A stretch of 43,636 nucleotides of DNA from a virus. The position numbers and the translations under genes were made by a program. The notes under the pieces are model-generated. The model did no database searches. It was given only the letters and a program-made list of their open reading frames with translations, and was not told the origin of the DNA. The stretch's first letter is position 1. Each line of letters begins with the position of its first letter. Below are positions 40,675-43,636 of the stretch, piece by piece. The stretch is from positions 1 to 43,636 of IMG/VR virus record IMGVR_UViG_3300027396_000050; one strand, given 5' to 3'.

Positions 40675-41088
40675 TTATTCTGTTGGTGCTCTCATGCCAT
40701 CAGTATCGCCAGCTGAAATAATTGCTCTACCTGTCATAGCAGCTGATAACGTAACGGTTGCAGTTGTTTTGCTTGTAAGTTGAATCTCGCTAGGGATTAT
40801 CATTTTGCTATTTTCATCATAAACGGTGACACTCACAATATCACAATTCAAATCATGAGTAATTGTCCAAGTAGCGGTTGATTCAGCTTGATTGTGTATA
40901 TATGATTCAATATCGCGTGTCAATGGAACCCAAACTGGGTAGTCTTGAACATTAACACAGATATAAACAGTATTACCTTTGAAAATAAGTGATCCAACCA
41001 CAGGATTCGCTGGAAAAGATGAAACAACTTCCAGAGATGGATTTTGTAATTGGTTCTTTTGCAAATTTGCGTTTCCATAAAATTTCAT
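40675..41088 (-). CDS. One-module fibre/virion protein, 137 aa
   Basis: Leader MKFYGNANLQKNQLQNPSLE, then FPANPVVGSLIFKG and PVWVPLTRDIESY, followed by one beta module (IHNQAESTATWTITHDLNCD, later TATVTLSAAMTGRAII). First gene of the minus-strand fibre operon, 42 bases downstream of a candidate late promoter. A weak AAAAAGT/ACTTTTT hairpin (40648-40666) lies between it and the next gene. Confidence 0.85.
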   Translation of the reverse strand: MKFYGNANLQKNQLQNPSLEVVSSFPANPVVGSLIFKGNTVYICVNVQDYPVWVPLTRDIESYIHNQAESTATWTITHDLNCDIVSVTVYDENSKMIIPSEIQLTSKTTATVTLSAAMTGRAIISAGDTDGMRAPTE

Positions 41089-41129
41089 AGCAAAGATCCT
41101 ATTTTAGGCGTAAGATGTTTCTTCAAAGC

Positions 41130-41137
41130 TATTTATT
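41130..41137 (-). promoter_or_regulatory. Late promoter AATAAATA (minus)
   Basis: The minus strand reads AATAAATA 42 bases upstream of the start at 41088, and after the strong terminator of the preceding unit. Confidence 0.6.
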
Positions 41138-41204
41138 ATATTTTTACTAATTTTATGTTTTATGGAACAGTTTTCAATTTATTAGAAATTTTAAGACCGA
41201 AACT

Positions 41205-41236
41205 TAAAAAGGAGAAGGACTAAGTCCTTCTCCTTT
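41205..41236 (-). terminator. Strong intrinsic terminator (minus)
   Basis: A 13-bp perfect stem (41208-41220 with 41224-41236, AAAGGAGAAGGAC) and a TAA loop; on the minus strand the stem runs into TTTTTAAG. It ends the large fibre gene. Confidence 0.88.
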
Positions 41237-41256
41237 CCTTACTACATTAAAACAGC

Positions 41257-43636
41257 TTAGGCTGTAGCGATACCCATTACAACAATCTTACATGCAATAG
41301 CGGAGTTGAACACAACTGTGAGCTGTGTTGAGCTATTAAATGTGATTGATTGTGGGATCACAACTTCGTCGCCAGCATCAACAACTGTTACGTTGCAATA
41401 CTTCTGGCCAAGGCCGTGTGTAACAACGTGTGTTGTAGCTGAAGCGCCATCATAGAGATGGAACATCTTGGTTGTACCGAAGGTGTTGTCACCCTTAACT
41501 GCGAGGACTTCACCAACTGTAGCTGTTGAGGCTGTACCAACATCACCAAGGTCGCCAAGCTTAACTTGACCCATGAGTGTTGAAGGAGCAACAACTGTCC
41601 ATGTGCTGCCATCTTTCTGGAGGAGTGACTTATCAGCACCGGCATCAGCACCGTCGACATTGGTAAGATCGTCGAGGGAAGCTGCGAGGCTGACTGCACC
41701 GCTTGACACTGAGAAGAAGTCGCTGCTGAAGCTTGCAACACCTTTGACTGAATCGGTAGCAACTGCAACTGAAACAGTAGCGGTTGAACCAACAACAGCT
41801 GTGGAGATAGCGCCTGAACCCTTAACATCAAATGAACCACCAAGTGATGTAGCGGCTGAGCCAGTGTCACCACCGAAGGTCATTGAAGAGTTAGCAAGTT
41901 GAGCATTATCGATACCAGAAGCTTTCACAGTGACTGTACCGTCAACTGCAACGGCGAAGTCATCGCTTGAGAACTTAGCAACACCGAGTGCGGATGTTGT
42001 AGCTGTTGCGACTGTGATTACAGCTGTTGAACCTGTTACGGCAACGTCAACACCTTGAGCAGCTACGCCGTCAAATGTGATTGTGCCACCGAGAGCTACT
42101 GAACCAACTGTACCCTGGTCACCAGCGAGGCTCATTGAGCTGTTAACAAGCTTGCCATTCTCGATTGAGCCGGCCAACATAGCGTTGGTGACACCGAGAG
42201 GAGCGATTGCGAGTTGTGCAGCTGATGATGTTGAAGCAGCTGAACCGTCTGTTGTAAGTAAGAGACCGCCAGCAGAGTAGAGATCAAGACCGACTTCATC
42301 AGTTGGGAGCTCTTTGACACCAGCACCGAGGTTAATGTCAAGAACGTTACCAGTTTTGGACATACCGACACCGGCAGTGATCTGACCAGCACCAGTAAAC
42401 TGAACCCAGGCGCTGCCTGAATATACATAACCAGTTTCAGTTGCACGATCAAATAATGCCCAGCCGTCAGCTGGAGAAACACCTGCATCCCATGTGTTTG
42501 TGGCTGTTGCTGTATAAACTTTGCCGTCGGCAGTGTTTAAGAAGCGATCACCAGTTGTAGCTGTACCTGGTAATGATGTACCAACGCTCTGCACTGGCTC
42601 TTTCCATGACAGACCTGAGGCTACTGAATCAACATATGACTTGTTGGTAGCATCGCCAGGGTTTGATGGAGCGCCAAGGCCAGTGATTAAGTTGCTGCCC
42701 ATTGCGAGGTTGCCAGACATTGAATCACCAGATGCGTTGACGTATGTTGCATCAACGAGAGCTGTGATATCGCTTGTTACTACTGCGGTTGAAGTTGTTA
42801 CGCGGCCATAGGAGTCAACGGCAAATTTGCTGAATGCAGCTGTACCAGAGAATGGAACAACAGCGAGGTCAACAAGAATGTCGCCAGCGTCTGTGCCTGA
42901 ACCGTTTGTAACAACAACACGGTTAGCTGTACCAGCAACATCTTTACCAACCATGGTGCCATCAGCCTTACGGATCATGATGCCATCGTCAGTTGTGTTG
43001 GCTAAGCTAACAAGTGTTGCGTCAAGTGAGAGAGTGATGTTTGCAGAAACACCTGTGCCGGAGCTGACAGCAATACCGTCAGAACCAACAACTTCACGGG
43101 TTACAGCTGAACCGTCACCTGTACGGACGATAATACCTGTTGTTGAAAGACCTTCAAGAGCTGCGAGGTCATTTGCGAGAGCGATTGTTGGGTTACCAGC
43201 GACGCCATCAGCATTTGTGATTGACATACCAGTTGGCACAACGATTTCACGTGAAGCAAATGTATCAGCGCCTGTTTGAACAAGAATACCTGTTGATGTC
43301 TTGTCAGCAAGGGCGTCAAGACCGGCGTCATACTTCTGAACACCTGAATCTGAACCGATTGTGACGTCTGTCCAGGTTGAACCAACTAACTTGATTAATG
43401 AGCCAGCAGCTGCACCTGTAAGATCTACGTCGCCGAGTTGGTCGAGTGATACTTGACCAGCGAGGCCAGCAACAGTAACATCTTCCCACTTGCCTGAACC
43501 GCTGTTGTACTGGAGTAAACCTTTATCAGCAAGACCAGCAACATCAACGTCGTCAAGCTCAGAGAGTTGGTTGTTTGAGTTTGAATAGATAGCAAGCTTG
43601 TTGATAGCATCGGTAAAGCTTGTTGGAGCGCCGCCA
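41257..43636 (-). CDS. Large repeat-rich fibre/virion protein, N-terminus beyond window
   Basis: The frame is open from the stop at 41257 to the right edge: about 793 codons, with no need for the internal GTG at 43239. It contains repeats of the phage-fibre type T-G-I-(I/L)-V-(R/Q)-T-G followed by R-E-(V/I)-V and G-V-A-G-N-P-T-I-A-L-A, plus two copies of a block ending G-V-A-(K/S)-F-S-S-D-(D/F)-F. SWKEPVQSVGTSLPGTATTG and YSGSAWVQFTGAG are typical of shaft-to-shaft links. The C-terminus is the shared beta module (VVTHGLGQKYCNVTVVDAGD). DNA is much more GC-rich than its neighbours, suggesting strong codon selection. Confidence 0.87.
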   Translation of the reverse strand, partial: GGAPTSFTDAINKLAIYSNSNNQLSELDDVDVAGLADKGLLQYNSGSGKWEDVTVAGLAGQVSLDQLGDVDLTGAAAGSLIKLVGSTWTDVTIGSDSGVQKYDAGLDALADKTSTGILVQTGADTFASREIVVPTGMSITNADGVAGNPTIALANDLAALEGLSTTGIIVRTGDGSAVTREVVGSDGIAVSSGTGVSANITLSLDATLVSLANTTDDGIMIRKADGTMVGKDVAGTANRVVVTNGSGTDAGDILVDLAVVPFSGTAAFSKFAVDSYGRVTTSTAVVTSDITALVDATYVNASGDSMSGNLAMGSNLITGLGAPSNPGDATNKSYVDSVASGLSWKEPVQSVGTSLPGTATTGDRFLNTADGKVYTATATNTWDAGVSPADGWALFDRATETGYVYSGSAWVQFTGAGQITAGVGMSKTGNVLDINLGAGVKELPTDEVGLDLYSAGGLLLTTDGSAASTSSAAQLAIAPLGVTNAMLAGSIENGKLVNSSMSLAGDQGTVGSVALGGTITFDGVAAQGVDVAVTGSTAVITVATATTSALGVAKFSSDDFAVAVDGTVTVKASGIDNAQLANSSMTFGGDTGSAATSLGGSFDVKGSGAISTAVVGSTATVSVAVATDSVKGVASFSSDFFSVSSGAVSLAASLDDLTNVDGADAGADKSLLQKDGSTWTVVAPSTLMGQVKLGDLGDVGTASTATVGEVLAVKGDNTFGTTKMFHLYDGASATTHVVTHGLGQKYCNVTVVDAGDEVVIPQSITFNSSTQLTVVFNSAIACKIVVMGIATA

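Noticed and set aside
41257-43239. Internal GTG at 43239 as the start of the large fibre protein
   Set aside because: The frame stays open with typical fibre repeats to the window edge, so the true start is outside.
42521-43279. Plus-strand open frames opposite the large fibre gene
   Set aside because: Antisense by-product of the GC-rich repeats; products are Pro/Ser/Thr-rich without family features, and the minus-strand frame is continuous through the region.

Overview
The window is a piece of a large, AT-rich tailed-phage genome, most likely a myovirus of the T4 superfamily infecting a Gram-negative bacterium. Three things support this. There is a DnaG-type primase overlapping a DnaB/gp41-type helicase. 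There are eleven well-placed octamers matching the T4-type late promoter NATAAATA. There are virion and lysis genes of Gram-negative type: a PAAR spike tip, and a membrane-anchored coiled-coil protein overlapping a lipoprotein, as in an Rz/Rz1 spanin pair. Capsid, portal and terminase genes are absent, so this is only part of the genome. No bacterial genes, tRNAs, insertion sequences, CRISPR arrays or integrase were seen. No gene-free gap exceeds 300 bases.

Bases 1-8330 are an early/accessory region of small, tightly packed plus-strand genes. Its main content is a tandemly expanded family of about 65-115 aa proteins, called here the FAELI family. Members have an N-terminal MN-x-x-(I/L)-(K/R)-x-L, a central (E)KFAELIV-x-x-C and a C-terminal (H)FGVE(E). 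There are about 13 clear members and two diverged ones. In the core array (5126-6252) they overlap by 1-4 bases, and the codons for the C-terminal FGVE carry the GGAG ribosome-binding site of the next gene. Sigma70-like promoters, including one in an 89-bp direct repeat, drive the region. A minus-strand gene with an ADP-ribosyltransferase-like fold and its own late promoter sits inside it.

Bases 8375-13322 hold a HExxH metallopeptidase/VWA protein, the primase, the helicase and a DUF6447-like small protein.

Bases 13468-26987 are a late adhesin region. It has small beta-rich virion proteins, a 1573-aa protein with 21-residue repeats and about five LamG-like domains, a fibre protein, and two paralogous proteins with about three LamG domains each. 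The two paralogues share a perfectly identical 214-bp block.

Bases 27041-35076 are a late operon. It starts with a 791-aa protein carrying the motifs of covalent nucleotidyltransferases (ligase/capping fold), then an acidic protein, a very basic protein, a PD-(D/E)XK nuclease, acidic and unknown proteins, a membrane-anchored coiled-coil protein, and a protein resembling a 2OG-Fe(II) oxygenase.

Bases 35073-43636 are mostly minus-strand late genes: a PAAR tip and partner, an M23 peptidase/transglycosylase enzyme with a spanin pair, four small fibre proteins sharing one beta module, and a large repeat-rich fibre protein that runs off the right edge and is far more GC-rich than the rest. Hairpins placed directly before a late promoter recur as punctuation between late units.
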